This document shows positions 24,821-34,101 of a stretch of DNA of 64,000 nt, in pieces. Position numbers and translations under genes: made by a program. Positions within the stretch are counted from its first letter, which is position 1. The number at the start of each line of letters is the position of its first letter. The stretch comes from Alphaproteobacteria bacterium (GTDB lineage Bacteria; Pseudomonadota; Alphaproteobacteria; UBA8366), in assembly GCA_009377445.1 (NCBI GenBank), contig WHUA01000015.1, positions 1-64,000 of the forward strand, written 5' to 3'. The notes beneath the pieces are model-generated. The model was not told where the DNA came from, ran no database searches, and saw nothing but the letters and a program-made list of their open reading frames with translations.

Positions 24821-25057
24821 GCCCACCCCGCCATACCGGAGAATCCCGCGCCCGCGCGCGCCGGGGATCAAACAGCAGGGATCAAACAGCAGGCGGGCCG
24901 GCGCGGTAAAGGCCTTTCTTGCACCGCCGAGAAAATAAGGCGGCGAATCGATCTTGACGGCGCCGGGCAACGATCCCATGTTCGCGAAACTCCGCAACGG
25001 CTCGCTGCGTTTTTTTTGGCAACGCGGCCCCACGGGGCCCGGCAGAGGGGGACGAAA

Positions 25058-27103
25058 TTGGTCACCTCCAGCAGCAACGGAAAGCAGCGCCGCAACGGCG
25101 CCGCCGCAAGCAACGGCTCCACCCATCCGGCTCCACAGGACAAGCGCGGCAAGGACAGCCGTCCGCCGTCGCAGCCGCGCACCGTCGGGCCCATTCCGGA
25201 CCTGGAGCGGCATCTTCCGGCCGAGTGGTGGCGCAACCTGTTCAACGCCATCTACCTGAAGACCGACGGCGACGTGGTCGAGGACGCGCGCAACACGACG
25301 CGCGAGGTCGACCTGCTGATTCAGAGCACGGGAATCACGCCGAACGACCGGCTGCTCGACCTCTGCTGCGGCCAGGGCCGCCACGGCCTGGAGCTGGCGC
25401 GGCGCGGCTTCCGGCACGTCACCGGCGTCGACCGCTCGCGCTACCTGATCCGCCTCGCCCGCCGGCGGGCGCGGCAGGCCGGCCTGCCCGTCACCTTCCA
25501 CGAAGGCGACGCGCGGAAATTCCGCCTGCCGCCCGACAGCTTCCACTGCGTCTTCATCATGGGCAACTCCTTCGGCTATTTCGACACCGAGGAGGACGAC
25601 CTGATGGTCCTCGCCCAGGTCAGCCGGGCGCTCAAGACCGGCGGCACCTTCGCGCTCGACCTCGCGGACGGCGACTGGGTGCGCAAGAACTACGAGCCGC
25701 GCTCCTGGGAATGGATCGACCAGAGCCATCTCGTCTGCCGCGAGCGCTCGCTGTCGCACGACCAGGCGCGGCTGATCTGCCGCGAAGTCGTGATCCATGC
25801 CGAGCGCGGCATCATCGCCGACCAGTTCTACGCCGAGCGCCTCTACTCGCCGGACCGCATCAAGCAGCTCCTCGAAAGCGCGGGCTTCACCAGCGTCCGG
25901 CTGCACGACACGCTGGAGGCGCAGTCGGAGCGCAACCACGACCTCGGCATGATGGCGCAGCGGATCTTCCTCACCTCGCAGGCGCCGCGCCAGACGAAGC
26001 CCGCGGCGAAGCGGGCGGCGCCCTTCCCGGAAGTCACGGTGCTGTTGGGCGACCCGCATCTGCCGGACTCGGTCAAGATGAACGGCCAGTTCAACGAGGA
26101 GGATTTCGAGACGATCCGCCGCCTGCGGACCGCGCTCGACGAGTTGCCGGCGTATAAATTCAAGTTCCTCGACAACCACGCCTCGCTGCTGACCGACCTG
26201 CGCGCCGATCCGCCGGCCTTCGTGCTCAACCTGTGCGACGAGGGGCTCAACAACAACGCGTTCATGGAGCTGCACGTCCCGGCGGCCCTCGAGATCTTCG
26301 GCATCGACTACACCGGCGCCGGGCCGAGCTGCCTCGGCCTGTGCTACGATAAGTCTCTGGTGCGCGCCGTTGCGGCCTCGCTCGACATTCCCGTGCCGCA
26401 GGAGACCTTCTTCAACCGCGACGACCACGCCGCGACGATCCCGTCGATCTTTCCCGCGCTGATCAAGCCGAACTGCGGCGATTCGAGCATCGGCATCACC
26501 AAGGACGCCGTCGCCCATACGGCGGAAGACGCGGTCGCCTACATCCAGCGCATGCGGGAGCTGCTGCCCGGCCGGTCGCTGCTGATCCAGGAATACCTCA
26601 CCGGCGCGGAATACAGCATCGCCGTCATCGGCAATCCGGGCCTGGGCTTCACCGTCCTGCCGGCGCTCGAGGTCGACTACAGCAGGCTCGACTCCGGCCT
26701 GCCGCGGATCCTCTCCTACGAATCCAAATGGGACCCGGCCTCGCCCTACTGGACGCAGATCAAGTACCGCGAGGCGCAGGTGGACGAGGACAACCAGCGG
26801 CGCATGGTGGACTGGTCGCTCCAGCTATTCGAGCGGCTCGGCTGCCGCGACTACGCGCGCTTCGACTTCCGCGCCGACGCCAACGGCGACATCAAGCTGC
26901 TCGAGGTCAACCCCAACCCCGGCTGGTGCTGGGACGGCAAGATGAACCTGATGGCCGAATTCGCCGACTATCGCTACGCCGACCTGCTGCGCATGATCAT
27001 CGAGACCGCGCAAGCGCGCGTGGTGAATGCACGCGAGGCGGCGGGGATGGGCGATGCGGCGTTGCGGTCGGCGCCTGCCGAGCCGGCAGCGGCGCACGCG
27101 TAG
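25058..27103 (+). CDS. Fusion of a SAM-dependent methyltransferase and a D-Ala-D-Ala ligase-like ATP-grasp enzyme
   Basis: One chain of about 681 residues carries two enzyme domains. After a low-complexity N-terminal tail comes a class I methyltransferase (about 100-310) with the SAM loop LLDLCCGQGRHGLELA and the VFIMGNSFGYFD strand. A linker leads to an ATP-grasp ligase (about 330-660) with KMNGQFNEEDF, PALIKPNCGDSSIGI, LIQEYLTGAEYSIAVIG, YARFDFRADANGDIKLLEVNPNPG. The start is uncertain: TTG at 25058 follows GAGGGGGACGAAA and is the only start codon near the conserved region. The substrate of neither domain is known. D-Ala-D-Ala ligase itself is smaller and unfused, so this is probably a peptide or metabolite ligase. 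Confidence 0.75.
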   Translation: MVTSSSNGKQRRNGAAASNGSTHPAPQDKRGKDSRPPSQPRTVGPIPDLERHLPAEWWRNLFNAIYLKTDGDVVEDARNTTREVDLLIQSTGITPNDRLLDLCCGQGRHGLELARRGFRHVTGVDRSRYLIRLARRRARQAGLPVTFHEGDARKFRLPPDSFHCVFIMGNSFGYFDTEEDDLMVLAQVSRALKTGGTFALDLADGDWVRKNYEPRSWEWIDQSHLVCRERSLSHDQARLICREVVIHAERGIIADQFYAERLYSPDRIKQLLESAGFTSVRLHDTLEAQSERNHDLGMMAQRIFLTSQAPRQTKPAAKRAAPFPEVTVLLGDPHLPDSVKMNGQFNEEDFETIRRLRTALDELPAYKFKFLDNHASLLTDLRADPPAFVLNLCDEGLNNNAFMELHVPAALEIFGIDYTGAGPSCLGLCYDKSLVRAVAASLDIPVPQETFFNRDDHAATIPSIFPALIKPNCGDSSIGITKDAVAHTAEDAVAYIQRMRELLPGRSLLIQEYLTGAEYSIAVIGNPGLGFTVLPALEVDYSRLDSGLPRILSYESKWDPASPYWTQIKYREAQVDEDNQRRMVDWSLQLFERLGCRDYARFDFRADANGDIKLLEVNPNPGWCWDGKMNLMAEFADYRYADLLRMIIETAQARVVNAREAAGMGDAALRSAPAEPAAAHA

Positions 27104-27207
27104 TACCCCCCACCTAAATCCTCCCCCGCAAGGGGGGAGGACTTAAGATGTTGCCACTTCTATATTTCTCCCTCCCCCCTTGCGGGGGAGGGTCGGGGTG
27201 GGGGGTC
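27104..27207. repeat. CCTCCCCC/GGGGGAGG palindromic intergenic repeat, copy 1
   Basis: The unit starts CCCCCCACCTAAATCCTCCC and ends with its imperfect reverse complement, closing GGTCGGGGTGGGGGG. Inner hairpins are formed by CCCCCGCAAGGGGGG and CCCCCCTTGCGGGGG. A near-identical copy is at 55778-55873. It lies between convergent genes and might act as a terminator for both. Confidence 0.85.
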
Positions 27208-27215
27208 AACTCCCG

Positions 27216-28220
27216 CTACCCGAAATACCCCGGAAACGCCTTCTTCAGGCTCGCCGCCACCCTCTCGCGCACGGGACGGTCGAGCGGCGGGGGATCGAAG
27301 CGCCTGCCGGTCACCTGCTCGAACAGCGCGATGTACTTGCCGCTGAATTCCAGCAGCGTGCCGGGCGGGATCTCGGGGATCGTGTCCTTGTAGGGGTCGC
27401 AGCGGGCCGCGATCCAGAGGCGGAGGAACTCCTTGTCGAGGCTTTCCGGCTCCGCGCCCGCGGCAAGCCGCGCGGCATAGCTGTCCGCCCGCCAATACCG
27501 GCTCGAGTCGGGCGTGTGCACCTCGTCGGCGAGCGTGATGCGGCCATCGCCGTCGACGCCGAACTCGTATTTCGTATCGACCAGGATCAGGCCGTTCTTC
27601 GCCGCGACCTCGCGCCCGCGGGCGAACAGCGCGAGGCTGACCCGCGCGAGCTCGTCCCATTGCGCCTGGCTGATCAGGCCCCGCTCGACGATCTCGGCCG
27701 GGGTGATCGGCGCGTCGTGCGCGCCCTGGGCCGCTTTGGTGGTCGGCGTCAGGATCGTCCGCGGCAGCTTCTGGTTCTTGACCAAGCCGTCCGGGAAATC
27801 GATGCCGTACAGGCACCGGCCGCCGCGCTGGTACATCGGCCAGATCGCGGTGTCCGTGGAACCGGTGATGTAATCGCGCACCACCGTCTCGACCGGCAGC
27901 ATGTCCAGCCGCCGAGCCACGATGACGTTGGGATCGATGTAGTCGATTACGTGGTTCGGGCAGATATCGGCGGTGGCGTCGAACCAGAAGCGCGCCGTCT
28001 GCGTCAGCACCTGGCCTTTGAAGGGCACGGCGGCCAGCACCACGTCGAAGGCGGACTGCCGGTCGGTCGCCACCATGACGCGCCGTCCGTCCGGAAGATC
28101 GTAGGACTCGCGCACTTTCCCCGTCTGATGCCCCGGCAGCTCCGGGAAATAGGCGTCGGTGATGCAGGCGTCCGCAATCCGGCTCGGATCCTGGCGCAAG
28201 GCGGCGAAAATGTCGGTCAT
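27216..28220 (-). CDS. purC: Phosphoribosylaminoimidazole-succinocarboxamide synthase
   Basis: It is the purine pathway enzyme joining CAIR and aspartate with ATP, 334 residues. This is the longer form of SAICAR synthase seen in fungi and many alphaproteobacteria. Motifs include GKVRESYDLPDGRRVMVATDRQSAFD, ARRLDMLPVETVVRDYITGS, LVDTKYEFGVD and the DEVHTPDSSRYW segment. ATG 28220 starts it, divergent from the sarcosine oxidase operon. It is isolated from other pur genes here. Confidence 0.94.
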   Translation of the reverse strand: MTDIFAALRQDPSRIADACITDAYFPELPGHQTGKVRESYDLPDGRRVMVATDRQSAFDVVLAAVPFKGQVLTQTARFWFDATADICPNHVIDYIDPNVIVARRLDMLPVETVVRDYITGSTDTAIWPMYQRGGRCLYGIDFPDGLVKNQKLPRTILTPTTKAAQGAHDAPITPAEIVERGLISQAQWDELARVSLALFARGREVAAKNGLILVDTKYEFGVDGDGRITLADEVHTPDSSRYWRADSYAARLAAGAEPESLDKEFLRLWIAARCDPYKDTIPEIPPGTLLEFSGKYIALFEQVTGRRFDPPPLDRPVRERVAASLKKAFPGYFG

Positions 28221-28377
28221 GGCTTCCGTCGTCGGTCGGTGGTCGAGTCAGCACTATAGGAAGCGGCGGCGAGAAGACAATCGGCGGCGCGCTTCCCGTT
28301 GTACCGCGGGTGCCCGGCGATTAAGCTGGCGCCTCGCGCGCATCCGCCCGTCGCCACAACCGCAGGTCCGCCGTTCC

Positions 28378-29628
28378 GTGCAGAAATACTCGATCTTCAG
28401 CCTGATCCGGAACGCGATCGATTACCACACGGGCTGGGAGCGCGCGTGGCGCAGCCCGCAGCCGCAGCCGGAGTACGACGTCGTCATCGTCGGCGGCGGC
28501 GGGCACGGACTCGCCGCCGCCTACTATCTCGCCAAGGAGCATGGCATTACCCGCGTCGCGGTGCTGGAACGCGGTTGGATCGGCGGCGGCAACACCGGGC
28601 GCAACACGACCATCATCCGCGCCAACTACCTGCAGGACGAGAGCACGGCGCTCTACGGCCATGCGCTGAAGCTGTGGGACGGGCTGAGCCAGGAGCTGAA
28701 CTACAACGTCATGTACAGCCGCCGCGGCGTGCTCACCCTCGCCCATACCGAGCACGAGCTGAAGGAATTTTCGCGCCGCCACCATGCCAACCGGCTGAAC
28801 GGCGTCGCGCTGGAATTCCTGACGCCGGCGCAGTGCCAGGCGTTCTGCCCGATCCTCAATATCTCGCCGGCGTCGCGCTATCCGGTGCTGGGCGGCAGCC
28901 TGCAGCGCGAAGCCGGCACCGCGCGCCATGACGCGGTCGCCTGGGGCTACGCGCGGGCGGCGGACGCGCGCGGCGTCGATATCGTCCAGAACTGCGAGGT
29001 GACGGGCTTCCGCATTGCAAACGGCCGGATCGAAGGCGTCGAGACGAGCCTGGGCTACATCCGCGCGCGCAAGGTCGCCTGCGTCGCCGCCGGCCATTCC
29101 TCCGTGCTCGCGGCGATGGCGGGACTGCGCCTGCCGATCGAGAGCCACCCCCTGCAGGCGCTGGTGTCGGAGCCTGTCAAGCCGGTGCTGCACACGGTCA
29201 CCATGTCGAACGCGGTGCATGTCTACGTCAGCCAGTCCGACAAGGGCGAACTGGTGGTCGGCGCGGGGATCGACGCCTTCAACTCCTACGCCCAGCGCGG
29301 CGCGCTCCGCATCATCGAGGAACAGGCGGCGGCGCTGGTCGAGCTCTACCCGATCTTCAGCCGCTTGCGCATGATGCGGAGCTGGGCCGGCATCGTCGAC
29401 ATCTGCCCGGATGCCAGCCCGCTGATCACCAAGACGCCGGTCGGGGGGCTCTATTTCAACTGCGGCTGGGGCACCGGCGGCTTCAAGGCGACGCCGGGGT
29501 CGGGCCATGTCTTCGCGCATACGATCGCGGAGGACGAGCCGCACCCGATCGCGGCGCCCTTCCGGCTCGACCGGTTCGCCTCCGGCGCGCTGATCGACGA
29601 AAACCTCGCCGCCGCCGTGGCGCATTAG
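28378..29628 (+). CDS. soxB: Sarcosine oxidase beta subunit
   Basis: It is the FAD/FMN-binding subunit of heterotetrameric sarcosine oxidase, 416 residues. The dinucleotide fold is YDVVIVGGGGHGLAAAYYLA, followed by the GWIGGGNTGRNTTIIRANYL segment around the flavin-linking His/substrate site. The C-terminus has the FNCGWGTGGFKATPGSG motif. The GTG at 28378 is chosen because it yields the standard VQKYSIFSL start; no closer ATG exists. It leads the soxBDAG operon, which demethylates sarcosine to glycine with transfer of the methyl group to tetrahydrofolate. Confidence 0.93.
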   Translation: MQKYSIFSLIRNAIDYHTGWERAWRSPQPQPEYDVVIVGGGGHGLAAAYYLAKEHGITRVAVLERGWIGGGNTGRNTTIIRANYLQDESTALYGHALKLWDGLSQELNYNVMYSRRGVLTLAHTEHELKEFSRRHHANRLNGVALEFLTPAQCQAFCPILNISPASRYPVLGGSLQREAGTARHDAVAWGYARAADARGVDIVQNCEVTGFRIANGRIEGVETSLGYIRARKVACVAAGHSSVLAAMAGLRLPIESHPLQALVSEPVKPVLHTVTMSNAVHVYVSQSDKGELVVGAGIDAFNSYAQRGALRIIEEQAAALVELYPIFSRLRMMRSWAGIVDICPDASPLITKTPVGGLYFNCGWGTGGFKATPGSGHVFAHTIAEDEPHPIAAPFRLDRFASGALIDENLAAAVAH

Positions 29629-29642
29629 GGAGGGCGACCGAG

Positions 29643-29924
29643 ATGTTGCGCATCCCTTGCCCCTTCTGCGGCCCGCGCGACGAGAGCGAGTTCGCCTACG
29701 GCGGCGAGGCGCATATCGCGCGGCCGGAGAATTCCTGGACGCTCAGCGACGGGGACTGGGCGGACTACGTCTTCATGCGGACCAATCCGAAGGGCCGCCA
29801 CGCCGAGCGCTGGCGCCACAGCCACGGCTGCGGACGTTGGTTCAATGCGCTGCGCGACACGGCGACGCACGAAATCGTCGCGACCTACAGAATCGGCGAG
29901 CCCACGCCGACGGGCCGGCGATGA
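29643..29924 (+). CDS. soxD: Sarcosine oxidase delta subunit
   Basis: It is the small zinc-binding subunit, 93 residues. The cysteine and histidine ligands are seen in IPCPFCGPRDESEF and HSHGCGRWFNALRDT, and the RTNPKGRHAERW segment is typical. Its stop overlaps the soxA start (ATGA). It has no catalytic role of its own; it stabilises the complex. Confidence 0.94.
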   Translation: MLRIPCPFCGPRDESEFAYGGEAHIARPENSWTLSDGDWADYVFMRTNPKGRHAERWRHSHGCGRWFNALRDTATHEIVATYRIGEPTPTGRR

Positions 29925-32900
29925 CGCGATCCTTCCGCACCGGCGAGGGCGGCCGCATCGACCGCAGCAAGCCGATCGGCTTCACCTTCGACGGCAAGAC
30001 TTATGCGGGATTCGCCGGGGACACGCTGGCCTCCGCGCTGCTGGCGAACGGCGTGCGCCTGGTCGCGCGCAGCTTCAAATACCACCGCCCCCGCGGCATC
30101 TTTTCCGCGGGCGCGGAGGAGCCCAACGCGCTGGTCCGCGTCGGCGACGGCGCGCGGGCCCTGCCGAACACGCGCGCGACGCAGGTCGAGCTGTACGAGG
30201 GTCTCGCGGCCTACAGCCAGAACAACTGGCCGAGCCTGCGGTTCGATGCCGGCGCGGCGGCCAACCTGTTCTCGCGCCTGCTGCCCGCCGGCTTCTACTA
30301 CAAGACCTTCATGCGCCCGAAGCGGATGTGGCAATGGTACGAGCGCCGCATCCGCCGCGCCGCCGGCATGGGCCGCGCGCCCGACGCGCCCGATCCCGAT
30401 CTCTACGACAAAAGGCACGCGCATTGCGACGTGCTGATCGTCGGCGGCGGGCCGGCCGGGCTTTCGGCGGCGCTGGCGGCGGGGCAGACCGGCGCGCGCG
30501 TCATCCTCGCCGACGAGCAGAGCGAATTCGGCGGCACGCTGCTCGGCGAAACGGGAAAGCTCGGCGGCGCATCCGCGGCGGATTGGGCGGCGGACGCGGT
30601 GGCCGAGCTGTCCGCCATGCCCGAAGTCCGGCTGCTGCCGCGCGCGACCGTGTTCGGCTATTACGATCACAACCACCTCGGCATCGCCGAGCGCGTCGCC
30701 GACCACCTGCCGGCGCCGACCGCCGGCACGCCGCGCCAGCGCCTCTGGAAGGTGCGGGCGAAACAGGTGGTGCTGGCGGCAGGATCGCACGAGCGGCCGC
30801 TCGTCTTCGCCGACAACGACCGGCCGGGGATCATGCTGGCGGGCGCGGCGCGCAGCTACCTCAACCGCTACGGGGTCCGCGCCGGCAGCCGCGTGCTGAT
30901 CTTCACGAATAACGACAGCGCCTATCCGCTGGCGGTCGACCTGGCGGCGGCAGGCGGCGACGTGGCCGCCGTCGTCGACCTTCGCCCCGCCGCCTCGCAG
31001 CATCCCGCCGCCTGGCGCATGGACGAGCTGAAGATCGAGGTGCTGCGCGGTTACGCCGTCGCCGGCACCAAGGGACGGCTGCGGCTCAAGTCCGCGACGG
31101 TCATGGCGCTCAACGCGGACGGCAACGAAGTTGCAGGCGGCGCGCGCGAGATCGCCTGCGACGCCATCGCCATGTCGGGAGGCTGGAGCCCGGCCGTTCA
31201 CCTGTTCTCACAGTCCAGGGGAGCGCTGGAATATGACGAGGTCCTCGCCGCCTTCGTGCCGGGCCGCGCGGTGCAGGCGACGCGCTCCGCCGGCGCGTGC
31301 AACGGCAGCTTCGACCTCCACCGCTGCTTCCTCGAGGGATTCGACGCGGGCAAGGCCGCCGCCGCCGATGCGGGCTTCACCGCGGAAGACGAGCAGAGGC
31401 CGCTGCCCGCGGCGACCCAGGCGAAGCCCGGCCCCGTCCGCATGATCAATCCGGTCCCGTCGATCCGCCCGGTCGGCCAGGGCCCGAAGCACTTCGTCGA
31501 CTTCCAGAACGACGTGACGGCGGCGGACATCGGCCTCGCGGCGCGCGAAGGCTACGCCTCCGTCGAGCACACGAAGCGCTACACGACGACGGGAATGGGG
31601 ACGGATCAGGGCAAGACGTCGAGCCTGAACGCGCTCGGCCTGCTCGCCGACCAGCTCGCGCTGGCGATCCCGGACGTCGGCGCCACCACGTTCCGTCCGC
31701 CCTACACGCCCGTGACATTCGGCGCGCTGGCGGGGCGCGACATCGGCGAGCTGTACGCACCGCTGCGCCGCACGCCGATGCAGCGCTGGCACGAAGACGC
31801 GGGCGCGGCGTTCGAAGATGTCGGGCAATGGAAGCGTCCCTTCTATTACCCGCGCAGGAGCGAGACCAAGGAACAAGCCGTGCGGCGCGAGGTGCTCGCC
31901 GTCCGCAACAGCGTCGGCATCCTGGACGCCTCCACCCTCGGCAAGATCGACATCAAGGGCCCGGACGCCGCCGCCCTGCTCGACTGGATCTATACCAACG
32001 ACTGGGCGCGGCTCGGCGTCGGGCGCTGCCGCTACGGCGTGATGTGCCGCGAGGACGGCATGGTGCTGGACGACGGCGTGACCGCGCGGCTCGGCGAGGA
32101 GCATTTCCTCATGCACACGACCTCGGGCAACGCGGAGCGGGTCTCCGCCTGGCTGGAGGAGTGGCTGCAGACGGAGTGGCCCGCCATGCGCGCGCGCTGC
32201 ACGGTCGTAACCGAGCACTACGCGACCGTCGCGGTGGCCGGCCCCAACGCGCGCCGCCTGCTGGCGGCGCTCGCCGCCGGCATCGACCTGGGTATCGACA
32301 TGGGCAACGCCGCCTTCCCGCACATGTCGGTGCGCGAAGGCGTGGTGGCGGGAATTCCCGCGCGCGTGTTCCGGGTCAGCTACACCGGCGAGCTGTCTTA
32401 CGAGATCAACGTGAAGGCGCGCCATGGCCTGACGCTGTGGCGCGCCCTGCTGACGGCGGGCGAGCGGTTCGGCGTCATGCCGTTCGGGACCGAAGCGATG
32501 CACGTGCTGCGCGCCGAAAAGGGCTACATCATGGTCGGGCAGGAAACCGACGGCACGGTGACGCCGCTCGACCTCGGCATGGAGCGCGCGATCTCGACGC
32601 GGAAGGACTTCCTCGGGAAGCGCTCGCTGAGCCGGGCCGACATGACGAAGCCCGACCGCAAGCAGCTCGTCGGCCTGCTGACCGAGGACCCGGACGACGT
32701 CCTGCCGGAAGGCGCCCACATCGTCGCGGAACAACCAGGGAAGCCGCCTTTGCAGGCGCAGGGTCATGTGACCTCGAGCTATTACAGCCCGACGCTCGGG
32801 CGTTCGATCGCGCTTGCGCTTTTGCGCGGCGGGCGCGGCCAGCTCGGCAGGCAGGTCTTCGTGCCGCGGGAAGATTGCGGCAGCTCGGCCGCCACCGTGG

Positions 32901-32947
32901 TCGATCCGGCGTTCTACGACCCGAAGGGAGTGCGACTCCATGGCTGA
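29921..32947 (+). CDS. soxA: Sarcosine oxidase alpha subunit
   Basis: It is the 1008-residue subunit that binds NAD and tetrahydrofolate. An N-terminal ferredoxin-like part (GFAGDTLASALLANG) comes first, then the pyridine nucleotide-disulphide oxidoreductase region starting with CDVLIVGGGPAGLSAALAAG at about 168-187. The C-terminal roughly 380 residues are a GcvT/aminomethyltransferase domain that receives the methyl group. ATG 29921 overlaps the soxD stop. Length and domain order are those of complete alpha subunits; I see no truncation. Confidence 0.94.
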   Translation: MTRSFRTGEGGRIDRSKPIGFTFDGKTYAGFAGDTLASALLANGVRLVARSFKYHRPRGIFSAGAEEPNALVRVGDGARALPNTRATQVELYEGLAAYSQNNWPSLRFDAGAAANLFSRLLPAGFYYKTFMRPKRMWQWYERRIRRAAGMGRAPDAPDPDLYDKRHAHCDVLIVGGGPAGLSAALAAGQTGARVILADEQSEFGGTLLGETGKLGGASAADWAADAVAELSAMPEVRLLPRATVFGYYDHNHLGIAERVADHLPAPTAGTPRQRLWKVRAKQVVLAAGSHERPLVFADNDRPGIMLAGAARSYLNRYGVRAGSRVLIFTNNDSAYPLAVDLAAAGGDVAAVVDLRPAASQHPAAWRMDELKIEVLRGYAVAGTKGRLRLKSATVMALNADGNEVAGGAREIACDAIAMSGGWSPAVHLFSQSRGALEYDEVLAAFVPGRAVQATRSAGACNGSFDLHRCFLEGFDAGKAAAADAGFTAEDEQRPLPAATQAKPGPVRMINPVPSIRPVGQGPKHFVDFQNDVTAADIGLAAREGYASVEHTKRYTTTGMGTDQGKTSSLNALGLLADQLALAIPDVGATTFRPPYTPVTFGALAGRDIGELYAPLRRTPMQRWHEDAGAAFEDVGQWKRPFYYPRRSETKEQAVRREVLAVRNSVGILDASTLGKIDIKGPDAAALLDWIYTNDWARLGVGRCRYGVMCREDGMVLDDGVTARLGEEHFLMHTTSGNAERVSAWLEEWLQTEWPAMRARCTVVTEHYATVAVAGPNARRLLAALAAGIDLGIDMGNAAFPHMSVREGVVAGIPARVFRVSYTGELSYEINVKARHGLTLWRALLTAGERFGVMPFGTEAMHVLRAEKGYIMVGQETDGTVTPLDLGMERAISTRKDFLGKRSLSRADMTKPDRKQLVGLLTEDPDDVLPEGAHIVAEQPGKPPLQAQGHVTSSYYSPTLGRSIALALLRGGRGQLGRQVFVPREDCGSSAATVVDPAFYDPKGVRLHG

Positions 32948-33539
32948 CGGCCTCCCCGCGCAGGGCGCTCTCGCGCATCGCCGCCTCGCCGCCTGCGCCG
33001 TGGAGGAGACGCGCGACGCGGGCGTGCGCCTGACGGAAATGCCGTTCCGCGTATGCATCAACATGCGCGCCCAGGCGACGCCCGAAGTGCGGACGATCCT
33101 TTCCCAGCACGCCGGCTGTGGGCTGCCGGTCCAGCCGATGGAGAGCGCCCGGCGCGGCACGCTCGGCGCGCTGTGGCTCGGCCCGGAGGAGTGGCTGCTC
33201 GTCAGCGGCAGCGACGACCTGCGCGACCGGCTGGTGACCGCCTTCCGCGGCCACTTCGTCACCGTCACCGACGTGAGCGACGCCTACTGCATCGTCCGGC
33301 TGGCCGGGCCGGCCGCCCGTGACGTCCTGGCGAAGGGCTGCGGCCTGGATACCCACGACAGCGTCTTCCCGCCGGGCAAGGTCGCGCGCAGCCTGCTGGC
33401 CAAGGCGGAGGTGACCCTGCACCGGACGGCGGCGGACGTCTTCGAGATCTATGTCGCGCGCTCCTACGCCGACTACCTCTGGCGCTGGCTGGAGGATGCG
33501 GGGGCCGAGTATGGTGTCGCGGTGGTGGAGGCGGCGTAG
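32940..33539 (+). CDS. soxG: Sarcosine oxidase gamma subunit
   Basis: It is the 199-residue subunit that completes the tetramer. It is weakly conserved but recognisable from RLTEMPFRVCINMRA and the GcvT-like C-terminal half (SDAYCIVRLAGPAARDVLAKGCGLD, then SYADYLWRWLEDA). ATG 32940 lies inside the soxA end, eight bases before the stop completes, so the whole operon is tightly coupled. No folate genes (purU, glyA) follow, unlike in some relatives. Confidence 0.92.
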   Translation: MADGLPAQGALAHRRLAACAVEETRDAGVRLTEMPFRVCINMRAQATPEVRTILSQHAGCGLPVQPMESARRGTLGALWLGPEEWLLVSGSDDLRDRLVTAFRGHFVTVTDVSDAYCIVRLAGPAARDVLAKGCGLDTHDSVFPPGKVARSLLAKAEVTLHRTAADVFEIYVARSYADYLWRWLEDAGAEYGVAVVEAA

Positions 33540-33558
33540 GTTGATGATACTTCTGGGC

Positions 33559-33598
33559 TTGAAACGTGCGGCGACACCTGTCATATTATTTACGACAG
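33559..33598 (+). promoter_or_regulatory. Putative promoter and operator of the RES-Xre module
   Basis: TTGAAA at 33559-33564 and CATATT at 33582-33587, 17 bases apart, resemble a sigma-70 promoter. The -10 region overlaps an inverted repeat CTGTC-N11-GACAG (33578-33598), a plausible autoregulatory operator for the antitoxin. This is a motif reading by eye only. Confidence 0.45.
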
Positions 33599-33615
33599 AT
33601 GTCGGAGGTCGCCCT

Positions 33616-34101
33616 ATGGCAAACGTAGCTGAGAATAAGGCATCTACGTCCGAAGCAATGGAACTGGAACGCGTGACGGCACTGCTCGGTGGCAGGCGTG
33701 TGCTCCACCGCGTGCCACGGAATACGCTCGACGCTCATGAGATGCTATTGCGGGGCCTGCCCGGACAGGCGCTGAGTCACCTCATCGGCAGGCTCGTGAT
33801 CCTACACAAGACAGCCTCGCTCGAAAAAGCGGTGGGGATGAGCTTGCGCACCTTTCAGCGACACAGGGACGCGCCGGCAAAGCCGCTGAACAAGGAGCAA
33901 AGCGGGCGAACCTGGAAATTCGCCGAGATCCTCGCCCTGGCGACGACAGTGTTCGGATCGCAGGAAGAAGCGGAGCAGTGGCTCGAGCAGCCCGCTATTG
34001 GCCTCGAGCAACGGCGTCCTATCGACCTCCTGGAGACGCCAGCCGGTGTGGAGCTGGTCGAGACCTTCCTGCGGCGGCTCGAGTACGGCGTCTACGTATG
34101 A
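33616..34101 (+). CDS. Xre/ParS/MbcA-type antitoxin (toxin-binding domain)
   Basis: The protein has 161 residues, with an N-terminal Xre-like helix region and the C-terminal DUF2384 toxin-binding domain (FGSQEEAEQWLEQPAIGLEQRRPIDLLETPAGVELVETFLRRLEYGVYV). The central MSLRTFQRHRDAPAKPLNKEQSGR is typical of antitoxins of RES toxins. GGAGGT at 33604-33609 gives the ATG at 33616. Its stop overlaps the toxin start (ATGA), so toxin translation depends on antitoxin translation. It should neutralise the RES toxin and repress the operon. Confidence 0.9.
   Translation: MANVAENKASTSEAMELERVTALLGGRRVLHRVPRNTLDAHEMLLRGLPGQALSHLIGRLVILHKTASLEKAVGMSLRTFQRHRDAPAKPLNKEQSGRTWKFAEILALATTVFGSQEEAEQWLEQPAIGLEQRRPIDLLETPAGVELVETFLRRLEYGVYV

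Noticed and set aside
24125..25057. Extension of the methyltransferase fusion gene over 311 more codons upstream
   Set aside because: This stretch is antisense to the MFS transporter gene and gives non-globular, Gln/Arg-rich sequence; the true start is near 25058.
23630..26518. Minus-strand frame of 962 codons joining the MFS transporter to the fusion gene region
   Set aside because: Only the part from 24820 downward encodes the transporter; the rest is antisense of the methyltransferase/ATP-grasp gene.
31208..33268. Minus-strand frame of about 686 codons opposite soxA/soxG
   Set aside because: Shadow of the sox operon in a GC-rich genome; no domain features.
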